Part shown: positions 1-5,739 of the stretch, piece by piece | How the letters are laid out: the number at the start of each line of letters is the position of its first letter | Numbering within the stretch: position 1 is the first letter of the stretch | NCBI GenBank assembly: GCA_023398155.1 | Contig: JAEWSV010000017.1 | Coordinates: 1-5,739 of the forward strand | Direction of reading: 5' to 3' | Source of the DNA: Spirochaetota bacterium | GTDB lineage: Bacteria; Spirochaetota; Spirochaetia; Treponematales; Breznakiellaceae | Length of the DNA stretch: 5,739 nucleotides | Made by a program: the position numbers and the translations under genes | Notes under the pieces: generated by a model | Seen by the model: the letters and a program-made list of their open reading frames with translations, nothing else | What the model was told of the DNA's origin: nothing | Database searches by the model: none

Positions 1-949
1 CCTGGAAGAAGATGCCGTGGGCGTACCAGACGTCGTCACCGATGAAGCCCGTGTCCTCCATGAGCGCCAGCGGGCGACGGTTGAACATTGACATGCAGAA
101 CTCGTCCTCATCCGCCGTTTCCGCCAAGTGAGTGTGGAGGCGCACGCCGAGCTTACGGCCGAGCTCCGCGCTCTTCTTCATGAGCGATTCGGAGACGGTG
201 AACGGGCTGCACGGCCCGATGGTGAGGCGGCGCATGGAGTCGGGGGACGGATCGTTGAACTTCTTGATCGCCGCTTCGGTGTCCGCCAGGATACGGTCCT
301 CGTCCTGGACGCACGAATCGGGCGGGAGGCCGCCGTCCTTCTTGGACATGGACATGGACCCGCGCGTCGGGGCGAAGCGCACGCCGATATCGGCCGCCGC
401 GCCGAACTGGAGGGCGGGGATGTCAATGGTCCGTGAGGCGGGGTAGAGGTAGTGGTGGTCGGTGGAGCAGGTGGCGCCTGAGAGCGCGAGTTCGGCCAGG
501 GCCAGGCGGCTTGACCAGTAGATCGACTCCTCGTCTATGTTCTTCCAGATCTCGTAGAGGTAGACGAGCCAGTCGAAGAGCTTGGCGTCCTGGGCGCCGG
601 GGGCCGCGCGCGTGAGGGTCTGCACGAAGTGGTGGTGGGTGTTCACCATGCCCGGCAGGACCACGAGGCGCGACGCGTCGATCACGCGGCGCTCGCCGTC
701 ATCGGCCGCTGCACCGGCCGTCCCGGCGCCGGCCGAGAGGCCGGCATCGCCCGCCGCGGCTCCTTCCGTTCCGTCGCCGGCCGAAGGGCGGGCCGGGGGC
801 GGAAGCGTGAGGTTTTTCCCTATCGCGGCGATGCGGTTGCCTTTGATGAGGATGTCGACGCCCCGGAGATCGGTGGAGACCGCGGGCTCTCCAGGAGCGG
901 GCCGGACGTGGGGTTGCGCCACGGCCCGGCAATTCTTGAGCAGTATCAC
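1..949 (-). CDS. 8-oxoguanine deaminase-like amidohydrolase (3' end beyond window)
   Basis: Seen: an open frame of 316 codons that runs off the left edge with no stop. It starts at GTG, overlaps the upstream stop by 4 nt, and has GGAGG 7 nt upstream. The fold is the amidohydrolase TIM barrel with an N-terminal beta-sandwich. Residues 98-113 hold LPGMVNTHHHFVQTLT with the HxH metal pair (H105/H107). LHTHLAET at 271-278 supplies a metal His (H274) and the catalytic Glu (E277). H311 in YAHGIFF is the next metal-site His. The metal Asp expected downstream lies outside the window. Family knowledge: the text around the HxH site and AQDAKLFDWLV (119-129) is typical of the TrzA/AtzA-like branch that includes bacterial 8-oxoguanine deaminases, which are cytosolic zinc enzymes converting 8-oxoguanine to urate and ammonia. 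Members are roughly 450 residues, so about one third is missing. Inference: it feeds urate to the purine catabolism implied by ssnA/ygeY. Guanine deaminase or a hydroxyatrazine-type aminohydrolase are alternatives. Residues 50-86 are an unusual Gly/Ala-rich insertion. Confidence 0.82.
   Translation of the reverse strand, partial: MILLKNCRAVAQPHVRPAPGEPAVSTDLRGVDILIKGNRIAAIGKNLTLPPPARPSAGDGTEGAAAGDAGLSAGAGTAGAAADDGERRVIDASRLVVLPGMVNTHHHFVQTLTRAAPGAQDAKLFDWLVYLYEIWKNIDEESIYWSSRLALAELALSGATCSTDHHYLYPASRTIDIPALQFGAAADIGVRFAPTRGSMSMSKKDGGLPPDSCVQDEDRILADTEAAIKKFNDPSPDSMRRLTIGPCSPFTVSESLMKKSAELGRKLGVRLHTHLAETADEDEFCMSMFNRRPLALMEDTGFIGDDVWYAHGIFFQ
689..784 (-). repeat. imperfect 48-nt tandem duplication inside the deaminase gene
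   Basis: Two consecutive 48-nt units (784-737 and 736-689 on the minus strand) each encode 16 residues. Unit 1 reads SAGDGTEGAAAGDAGL and unit 2 reads SAGAGTAGAAADDGER, sharing the SAG-GT-GAAA skeleton. The frame is intact on both sides: ILIKGNRIAAIGKNLTLP before it and RRVIDASRLVVLPGMVN after it. This is therefore an in-frame insertion in a beta-sandwich loop and not a frameshift. Confidence 0.75.
946..949 (-). other. GTGA stop/start overlap
   Basis: The TGA stop of the 485-residue PLP enzyme (948-946) shares bases with the GTG start of the deaminase (949-947). A 4-nt overlap of this kind normally signals translational coupling within one transcript. Confidence 0.85.
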
Positions 950-2403
950 TTGGCGACCTCCGCGTTGAATTCTTCGATCATCTTGTCCAGGTCGGCGACC
1001 TGTTCCCTGAGCCCGCCCCAATAGGCGCGATAGTCGTCCCACTGGGCGCGGAGCTCGCCCAAGTCCTTCCCGAGCTGCTCTATCCAGGTGAAATACTTGA
1101 GGTTGTGGACCCGCCGCTTGTCCGTCTGGGAGAGTTCCAGGACATGGTCGATCTCCAGGCTCGTCAGGCGCTCGTAGTCGCGGTCGGCCTGCCGGGTGTC
1201 GTAGGCGCCCCGCTCCGTGGTGAGCTCGGTCAGTCGGCTACCGTAAAGTTCCATGGAGTCGGTGAAAACCGTAAAGACCACGTCGTTCTCTCCGAGCTCG
1301 TAGTACTTGGCCATCTTGATGGCGCCGATAAGGTTTCCCAAACTTGAAATACCGAGCCAATCGAGCTTGGCGATGAGGTCGGCGCTTACGCCCGCATCGG
1401 CGAGGAGTTTATGGCCGGCCGGTTCGTTGAAAAGGCGGATGAAGCGCATGGGCAGTTCGTCGTCCACACCGATCGCGGCGTCGGTGTCGCGAAGATTGTG
1501 GATCCACGGGATGTGCTTATCGCCGATACCCTCAATCCGGTGCTCGCCGAAGCCGTTCTCCAGGATGGTCGGGCACTGGAGGGCCTCGGCAACGCCGACC
1601 TTGGCGCCGGGGAAGGTATCGCGGAGGTAGGAGCCGGAACCGAGGGTACCCGCGGAGCCGGAAGAGAGCACGGCGCCTGCGACGCGATCGCCCTTCCTAG
1701 CTATGGCCTTGAAGACTTCTTCCATGGCAGGGCCCGTGACGGCGTAGTGCCAGAGGTGGTTCGGGAGCTGATCGAACTGGTTGAAGATCACCGCGTCCGG
1801 CCGCGTGGCGCGGATCTCCGTACACTTGTCGAAGATCTCCTTCACGTTGGACTCGCTGCCCGGCGTGGCGATGACTTCTTCGGCCATGGTCTTGAGCCAC
1901 TCGAAACGTTCCTTGGACATGCCCGCGGGGAGGATGGCGACCGATGGGCAAGCGAGGAGGCGGGAGATGTAGGCGCCGCCGCGGCAATAGTTGCCGGTGG
2001 AGGGCCAGACCGCCTTCTTGGTAGTGGGATCGAAGCGGCCGGTCACGAGCTCGGGCAGCAGGCAAGAGAGGGCCGCGCCGACCTTGTGCGCGCCCGTGGG
2101 GAACCACTTGCCGACTATGCCCACGATCCGGGCCTTGGTGCCCGTGATCGAAGAAGGGAGTTCGATGAAGTTGACTCCGCCGAAACCGCCGCCCTTTTCG
2201 ACCGGCTCGTTGTGCCAGGTCACGCGAAATAGGTTCCGGCTATGCACGTCCCAGAGCCCCACGCCCGCGAGCTCCTTCTTGATCGCTTCGGGCACCTTTG
2301 ACGGGTCGCGCATCTGGGCATAGGTCGGCAAGATGATGCCTTTCTCCCTGCAGCGCTGGACGTTCTTCTTGCGTTGGGTCTCCAGGACCTTCAAATCGAT
2401 CAT
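946..2403 (-). CDS. fold-type II PLP-dependent enzyme, 485 aa (cysteine synthase/tryptophan synthase beta-like)
   Basis: Seen: a complete ATG-to-TGA frame with a strong ribosome binding site. The fold-type II PLP landmarks appear in order. WFPTGAHKVGAA has the probable Schiff-base lysine K107, resembling the His-Lys pair of tryptophan synthase beta. WPSTGNYCRGGA (133-144) is the substrate-binding STGN loop. NQFDQLPNH (208-216) resembles the NQF segment of cysteine synthases. SSGSAGTLGSG (247-257) is the phosphate-binding loop. The last ~75 residues are charged and helix-prone (YERLTSLEIDHVLELS through EQVADLDKMIEEFNAEV), making it longer than a typical ~320-residue cysteine synthase. No signal peptide or membrane segment is evident, so it is probably cytosolic. 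The motifs differ from YgeX (diaminopropionate ammonia-lyase), whose lysine lies in an NAFK context. Inference: a beta-elimination or beta-replacement lyase acting on an amino acid in the purine-linked pathway. The substrate is unknown and no gene symbol is justified. Confidence 0.87.
   Translation of the reverse strand: MIDLKVLETQRKKNVQRCREKGIILPTYAQMRDPSKVPEAIKKELAGVGLWDVHSRNLFRVTWHNEPVEKGGGFGGVNFIELPSSITGTKARIVGIVGKWFPTGAHKVGAALSCLLPELVTGRFDPTTKKAVWPSTGNYCRGGAYISRLLACPSVAILPAGMSKERFEWLKTMAEEVIATPGSESNVKEIFDKCTEIRATRPDAVIFNQFDQLPNHLWHYAVTGPAMEEVFKAIARKGDRVAGAVLSSGSAGTLGSGSYLRDTFPGAKVGVAEALQCPTILENGFGEHRIEGIGDKHIPWIHNLRDTDAAIGVDDELPMRFIRLFNEPAGHKLLADAGVSADLIAKLDWLGISSLGNLIGAIKMAKYYELGENDVVFTVFTDSMELYGSRLTELTTERGAYDTRQADRDYERLTSLEIDHVLELSQTDKRRVHNLKYFTWIEQLGKDLGELRAQWDDYRAYWGGLREQVADLDKMIEEFNAEVAK
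957..961 (-). promoter_or_regulatory. Shine-Dalgarno for the deaminase gene
   Basis: GGAGG on the minus strand, 7 nt before the GTG at 949, inside the last codons of the upstream PLP enzyme gene. It supports the GTG start, which has no better in-frame competitor: the next in-frame ATG is codon 101, at the metal-binding motif. Confidence 0.8.
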
Positions 2404-2409
2404 GACGTA

Positions 2410-2415
2410 CTCCTT
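2410..2415 (-). promoter_or_regulatory. Shine-Dalgarno for the 485-aa PLP enzyme
   Basis: AAGGAG follows directly on the TAA stop (2418-2416) of the threonine-synthase-like gene and lies 6 nt before the ATG at 2403. It decides that start and is the clearest ribosome binding site in the window. This is the only junction without a gene overlap (12-nt gap). Confidence 0.85.
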
Positions 2416-3645
2416 TTATTCGGCGGCGCCGACCGCGCGGGCCGCGCTCCTGATATCTTTCAGTCCCGATCCGGTGAGCATCACGACGACGGTCTCGGAC
2501 GGGTCGATGTTCGCTTTGGCTTTCAGGAAACCCGCGAAGGCGCAGGCCGACGAAGGCTCGGTGAAAAGTCCGGCCCGAGAAGCCGCCAGGCGCTGGGCCG
2601 AGAGGATCTCATCGTCGTCCACGGTCACCGCCTTGCCCCCGTACTTCAAGAGCTTCGCGAGGGCGTAGGGGCCGTTCCGCGGCGCGTCGACGGAGATGGA
2701 ATCCGCGATGGTGGATGAGGGGACGACCGGGTCGAAGGGGTCGCCGTAGTAACCCGAGGAAGCGGCCGTAAGCGCGCGCGCGATCGCCTTGGACCCCTCG
2801 GCTTGGCAAGCCCACACCGTCGGCATTCCGGCGATCGCGCCGAGCTTCATGAGGTCCTCGAAGCCGCGGTAAACCCCCGCCAAGATCACCCCGTCGCCCG
2901 TGGGCACGAAGACGTGGTCGGGCGCGCGGAACCTGCGCCGGCCGTCCAAGGACGCGCGGGAGAGGGCCTCCGCGATCTCGAACGAGACCGTCTTCTTACC
3001 CTCTATGGTGAGGGGATTGTAGGCTGTGTTCCGCGACAGGGTCCCCGTCTCCTCCGAATAGTCCAAGGACAGGTCGAAGGCGCGGTCGTAGTTGCCGGCC
3101 ACCTCGCGGAGCTCGGCGCCGTACTGCAACACCTGTATCCGCTTGGCGACCGGGGCCGCGGCGGGCAGGAAGACCGTGACCTTGAGGCCCGCGGCCGCGC
3201 CCACCGCCGCCATGCTGGAGGCGGCGTTGCCGGTGGAGGCCAGCGCTATCTCGCCGATGCCGGCCGAGCGCGCAAAGGCTGCGACCAGGAAACTCGCTCG
3301 ATCCTTGAAGGACCCCGAGGGCTCGCAGGTGTCGTCTTTGAGGAAGAGGCCGGGAAAGCCGAGTTCGGCGCGGAGGCGCTCCGGAGCCCAGAGGGGCGTA
3401 TCGCCGACGGGGATGGGCGGGAAGAATTCCGCCGCAACCGGGAGGGGCACGTCGCGGACGGAAAACGTCGGGCCGAGGGTATTTTCCCAGGCGATGCCTT
3501 GCCGCTCGCCTTCCCAGGCGCATTCCAGCACGCCCTTGAGCGGGGAGCCCGGCTTATTGGACGCCGAGCAGCGATCGCAGAGGTAGCGCCCGGGTTCTAT
3601 ATCGAATTCGCGGCCGCAAGTCGGGCAGCGGTACAGCCACCTCAC
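2416..3645 (-). CDS. threonine synthase-like PLP enzyme with N-terminal zinc ribbon, 409 aa
   Basis: Seen: a 409-residue protein starting at a GTG that overlaps the YgeY stop, with GGAG 8 nt upstream. A more upstream in-frame start (3822) would run ~180 nt into ygeY and add an Arg/Pro-rich out-of-frame stretch, so it was rejected. Residues 7-26 hold two CxxC pairs (C7/C10, C23/C26), a likely zinc ribbon. PIPVGDTPLW (78-86 region) opens the PLP domain. EPSGSFKDRAS holds the Schiff-base lysine K114. STGNAASS (137-144) is the substrate loop, YNPLTIEGKKT (209-219) is a threonine synthase hallmark, PTGDG (248-252) binds the PLP phosphate, and LTGSGLKD lies near the C-terminus. Family knowledge: threonine synthase turns O-phospho-homoserine into threonine and phosphate. 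Inference: no homoserine or threonine pathway gene is next to it. Its place between ygeY and another PLP enzyme suggests a catabolic paralogue, for example a diaminopropionate- or threonine-type lyase. A true ThrC remains possible. Confidence 0.87.
   Translation of the reverse strand: MRWLYRCPTCGREFDIEPGRYLCDRCSASNKPGSPLKGVLECAWEGERQGIAWENTLGPTFSVRDVPLPVAAEFFPPIPVGDTPLWAPERLRAELGFPGLFLKDDTCEPSGSFKDRASFLVAAFARSAGIGEIALASTGNAASSMAAVGAAAGLKVTVFLPAAAPVAKRIQVLQYGAELREVAGNYDRAFDLSLDYSEETGTLSRNTAYNPLTIEGKKTVSFEIAEALSRASLDGRRRFRAPDHVFVPTGDGVILAGVYRGFEDLMKLGAIAGMPTVWACQAEGSKAIARALTAASSGYYGDPFDPVVPSSTIADSISVDAPRNGPYALAKLLKYGGKAVTVDDDEILSAQRLAASRAGLFTEPSSACAFAGFLKAKANIDPSETVVVMLTGSGLKDIRSAARAVGAAE
3642..3645 (-). 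other. GTGA stop/start overlap
   Basis: The TGA stop of ygeY (3644-3642) overlaps the GTG start of the threonine-synthase-like gene (3645-3643) by the 4-nt GTGA arrangement, indicating a coupled pair. Confidence 0.85.
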
Positions 3646-4865
3646 GCGCGCTTCTCCAGGAAGTACGGGAGGCTCGCGTAGAAGGCGGAACAGAGTTCCA
3701 GGTCCGCGACGCGGTTGATCTCGTTCGGGGCGTGGGCCTGGTTCTCGTCGCCGGGACCGAAGCCGATGCAGGGGATCTTGTGGCGGCCGCAGATGGCCAC
3801 GCAGTTGGTGGAGAAGGTCCACTTGTCCACCGTCGGCTTCTTCCCGTACAGGGCCTCATAGGCGTCCTCGCCGGAGGCCACCAAAGGATGATCGGCGGGA
3901 ATCTTCCAGGTCGGGAAATAGAGCTCCTGCGGGTAGACCTTGCCGGTGTATGCGGGCTGCGAGTACTCGGGCATCTTCACGGTGAACTTGTCCACGCCCG
4001 CCGCTGCCAGGGCCTTCTCCACCTGGGCGATGGCGATAGCGTCGTCCTCCCCCCAAGTGAGGCGGCGGTCGCAATAGAGCATGGCCTGGTCCGGCACCGC
4101 GCACTGCGAGGGTCCGTGCACGTCGATCTGGGAGACGGTAATGGTCCCCTTACCGAGAAAACCGTCGTCATCGGCCAAAAGTTCAGTGTTGAGCTTTTCG
4201 ATGGCCAGGGCGGCGCGGGCGGCCTTGTAGGCCGCGCTCTCGCCGCGCTCGGGGGCGGAACCGTGGCAGGAGATGCCCTTGATATCGATGCGGATCTCCA
4301 TGCGGCCGCGGTGGCCGCGGTAGAGCCGGCAGCTCGTCGGTTCGGTGGAGACCGCGAAATCGGGGACGAACTTCTCCTCCTCGATGAGGTGCTTCCAGCA
4401 GAGGCCGTCGCAGTCTTCCTCGATGACGGTGAAAGCGAACCATACCGTGTAGTCGCCTGAGTACTTCGATTCCTTGAGGATGCGGGCCGCGGTGATCATG
4501 GATGCCGCGCCGCCGAGCTGGTCGGAAGCGCCGCGGCCATAGACGAGGCCGTCTTTCACGGTGCCCGAATGCGGCGGCGTCTTCCACTGGGACGGATCGC
4601 CGATGCCCACCGTATCGATGTGCGCATCTAACACCAGTTTCTTCTTTCCGTTCCCGACCTTCCCGAGGAGGCTGCCGAGGCCGTCCGTATGGAGGTCCTC
4701 CATGCCGGCTTCGGCGCACAATTTCTTGAGGACTTCGATGCGGTCCTTCTCCGTGCAGCTGTAGCCGGGGACCCGGATCAGCTTGCCGAGGTTCTCGGCG
4801 GTGTAGTCGCGGTACGCGGCCGCGAGGCGCAGGGTTTCTTTCGCTTCATATCCCATGTCGATCAC
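3642..4865 (-). CDS. ygeY: YgeY family selenium metabolism-linked hydrolase (peptidase M20)
   Basis: Seen: 407 residues with the complete M20/ArgE-DapE metallohydrolase signature. LVLDAHIDTVGIGD (77-90) carries metal ligand H82 and catalytic-site D84. YGRGASDQLGG (109-119) carries bridging D115. VIEEDCDG (147-154) carries catalytic base E149 and ligand E150. VSTEPT supplies the next acidic ligand, and FGPGDENQAHAPNE near the C-terminus supplies the last His. The central RGRMEIRIDIKGISCHGSAP matches the dimerisation/lid domain. Length and motifs fit YgeY (about 400 aa), a family defined by co-occurrence with selenium-dependent molybdenum hydroxylases and linked genetically to anaerobic purine use. 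Its exact substrate is not settled; it probably cleaves an amide or carbamoyl bond in the cytosol. The start is ambiguous: GTG 4865 overlaps the ssnA stop, while ATG 4856 is three codons later and has AGGGG 11 nt upstream. It lies directly downstream of ssnA, the companion gene in other genomes. ArgE or DapE are less likely given the context. Confidence 0.92.
   Translation of the reverse strand: MIDMGYEAKETLRLAAAYRDYTAENLGKLIRVPGYSCTEKDRIEVLKKLCAEAGMEDLHTDGLGSLLGKVGNGKKKLVLDAHIDTVGIGDPSQWKTPPHSGTVKDGLVYGRGASDQLGGAASMITAARILKESKYSGDYTVWFAFTVIEEDCDGLCWKHLIEEEKFVPDFAVSTEPTSCRLYRGHRGRMEIRIDIKGISCHGSAPERGESAAYKAARAALAIEKLNTELLADDDGFLGKGTITVSQIDVHGPSQCAVPDQAMLYCDRRLTWGEDDAIAIAQVEKALAAAGVDKFTVKMPEYSQPAYTGKVYPQELYFPTWKIPADHPLVASGEDAYEALYGKKPTVDKWTFSTNCVAICGRHKIPCIGFGPGDENQAHAPNEINRVADLELCSAFYASLPYFLEKRA
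3654..3657 (-). promoter_or_regulatory. Shine-Dalgarno for the threonine synthase-like gene
   Basis: GGAG on the minus strand, 8 nt before the GTG at 3645 and embedded in the codons for the last residues of YgeY (FLEKRA). It supports the short GTG start over the long upstream alternative. Confidence 0.7.
4862..4865 (-). other. GTGA stop/start overlap (ssnA/ygeY)
   Basis: The TGA stop of ssnA (4864-4862) overlaps a GTG at 4865 that is in frame with YgeY. If ATG 4856 is used instead, the genes are separated by 5 nt. The same GTGA pattern at two other junctions favours the GTG. Confidence 0.65.
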
Positions 4866-5739
4866 TTCCCCTCTTCCATGCGTTTCCAGAGGCGTACCGC
4901 CTCCTCGTTCGCCTTCGCCGCGATGGCCGCGGAATCGAAAGCCGGTATCCTATTCTCCACGATGAAGCGTCCGGCGACGACGGTAGACCGGACGTCGCGG
5001 GTCGAAAGCCCGAAGACGAGGTGTCCCGCCAGGTTGTCCGAGCCCACCGGCGTCGGGCCCTCGTAATCCCAGTGCACAAGATCGGCGGGGGCGCCGACCG
5101 CGAGCCCGTAGGGGGCGGGGCCTGCGGCGATCGCCGCGGCGGGCGCCGGCCACTGGCCGCTCGCTGCCGCGGCTACCGCCGAAAGCACGTCGGCGGCGAA
5201 GCGGCCGTTCCTGCCGAGCGCGCGCACGAAGGCTTCCGGAGAGAGGCCGCCTCCCTCGTCCCGATGCTTGAAGTAGGCGAAGCGGAGTTCCTCCAACATG
5301 TCGGCGCCCATGCCGTCCGTGCCGAGGAGGAAATTCGCCGCGCGCGGAAGGAGCCGCGCGTAGCCCACGCCGTTGTTCATGTTGCTCCGCGCGTTGTGCG
5401 CCAGGCGAGCGCCGCGCTCGGCCAGTAGATCCAGCTCGTCGCTCCCGAGCCAAATCCCGTGGGCGACGATGGAATTCCGGACCAGGCAGCCGAAGCGGTC
5501 CAGGCGGACGACGGGGTCCATTCCGCGCCGGGCGCGGCTTTCGGAGGCGTCGTAGCGGTCCTCGGCGACGTGGACGTGGAAGGGCGTCCCGCTGCGCCGC
5601 ACCAAATCTCCGAGGGATTCGAGCGTAGCGTCCTCAAGGGTGAAGGGCGCGTGGGCGCCGATCATGGCGCCGCGCGTCGGCAAGCCGCCGGCCATGCCGC
5701 CGCCGCGGATTCCGCCGCCGCGGCCTCCACCGGAGACGG
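4862..5739 (-). CDS. ssnA: putative aminohydrolase SsnA (5' end beyond window)
   Basis: Seen: 291 C-terminal residues, with the frame open to the right edge. An ATG at 5695 lies mid-protein and is not the true start. Counting from the first full codon at the edge, IGAHAPFTL (26-34) is followed by FHVHVAEDRYD (53-63) with metal ligand H56 and catalytic E59. Next come VAHGIWL with H93, HNARSNMNNGVGY (114-126), and LGTDGMGADMLEELRFAYFKHRDEGG with the metal Asp D141. A closing beta-sandwich strand set ends in RLWKRMEEGK. These blocks match E. coli SsnA closely as I remember it (IGAHAPFT, HNARSNMNN, LGTDG.GSDM.EE..FA.FKHRD). SsnA is about 440 residues, so roughly the first 150, including the first HxH site, are missing. 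Family knowledge: a cytosolic amidohydrolase of the chlorohydrolase/deaminase type, found with YgeY and selenium-dependent molybdenum hydroxylases; its substrate is unproven. The first visible residues form a Gly-rich insertion not expected in the family. Confidence 0.93.
   Translation of the reverse strand, partial: VSGGGRGGGIRGGGMAGGLPTRGAMIGAHAPFTLEDATLESLGDLVRRSGTPFHVHVAEDRYDASESRARRGMDPVVRLDRFGCLVRNSIVAHGIWLGSDELDLLAERGARLAHNARSNMNNGVGYARLLPRAANFLLGTDGMGADMLEELRFAYFKHRDEGGGLSPEAFVRALGRNGRFAADVLSAVAAAASGQWPAPAAAIAAGPAPYGLAVGAPADLVHWDYEGPTPVGSDNLAGHLVFGLSTRDVRSTVVAGRFIVENRIPAFDSAAIAAKANEEAVRLWKRMEEGK
5697..5723 (-). repeat. 15-nt-spaced GCC/GGC repeat encoding a Gly-rich loop in SsnA
   Basis: The 12-mer ccgccgccgcgg occurs exactly at 5697-5708 and again at 5712-5723, a 15-nt (five-codon) period. 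Read on the minus strand it encodes GGGRGGGIRGGGMAGG, just before GAMIGAHAPFTL. The period keeps the frame, so the repeat expands the loop without breaking the gene. It may continue beyond the right edge. Confidence 0.75.

Noticed and set aside
689..799. Possible frameshift in the deaminase gene
   Set aside because: The odd Gly/Ala segment is flanked by recognisable family sequence in the same frame on both sides, so it is an insertion and not a shift.
1411..2232. 273-codon plus-strand open frame
   Set aside because: It lies entirely antisense to the PLP enzyme gene, whose protein has clear family motifs. The plus-strand translation shows no recognisable domain and is explained by high GC codon bias.
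2803..3681. 292-codon plus-strand open frame
   Set aside because: Antisense shadow of the threonine-synthase-like gene. Its product is Arg/Gly/Ala-rich with no domain motifs, and it crosses a gene junction.
3646..3822. Upstream extension of the threonine-synthase-like gene to a start at 3822
   Set aside because: It would overlap ygeY by about 180 nt and add an Arg/Pro-rich out-of-frame peptide. The GTG at 3645 has a Shine-Dalgarno and places the zinc ribbon at the N-terminus, as expected.
3732..4460. 242-codon plus-strand open frame
   Set aside because: Antisense shadow of ygeY, of biased composition and with no supporting motifs.
5693..5695. ATG as the start of the SsnA gene
   Set aside because: The frame stays open to the window edge. 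SsnA needs about 150 more N-terminal residues, including its first metal-binding HxH, so this ATG is internal.
1..5739. Selenocysteine (in-frame TGA) codons, expected given the selenium-linked families
   Set aside because: All five frames read through without internal TGA. Their TGA or TAA codons are ordinary stops at gene ends where the family's C-terminus is complete.

Overview
The window is a stretch of GC-rich bacterial DNA with no gene-free interval longer than 12 nt. Five genes all lie on the minus strand and are read right to left. In transcription order they are: an SsnA-type amidohydrolase (5' end outside the window), a YgeY-type M20 metallohydrolase, a threonine-synthase-like PLP enzyme with a zinc ribbon, a larger 485-residue fold-type II PLP enzyme, and an 8-oxoguanine-deaminase-like amidohydrolase (3' end outside the window). 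Three of the four junctions are 4-nt GTGA stop/start overlaps, and the fourth is a 12-nt gap carrying a strong Shine-Dalgarno sequence. This is one polycistronic operon; its promoter and terminator are both outside the window.

SsnA and YgeY are marker families of the 'selenium-metabolism-linked' gene set. In enterobacteria and anaerobic Firmicutes that set travels with selenium-dependent molybdenum hydroxylases and is tied genetically to anaerobic purine/urate breakdown (ssnA, ygfK, ygeW, ygeX, ygeY, hyuA). A deaminase that would turn 8-oxoguanine directly into urate fits that theme. The likely host is therefore an anaerobic or fermentative, high-GC bacterium that breaks down purines; I cannot name the phylum. 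No selenoprotein, molybdenum hydroxylase or selD gene is visible here, so the selenium and purine link rests on gene family and neighbourhood.

The most interesting point is what sits between YgeY and the deaminase. Where the enterobacterial cluster carries ygeX (2,3-diaminopropionate ammonia-lyase), this operon carries two adjacent PLP enzymes that are not YgeX by their active-site motifs. Either or both may replace YgeX or carry out an undescribed amino-acid step. A second oddity is that both amidohydrolases have in-frame, low-complexity Gly/Ala-rich insertions built from short tandem DNA repeats. No RNA genes, mobile elements, CRISPR arrays or terminators were found.
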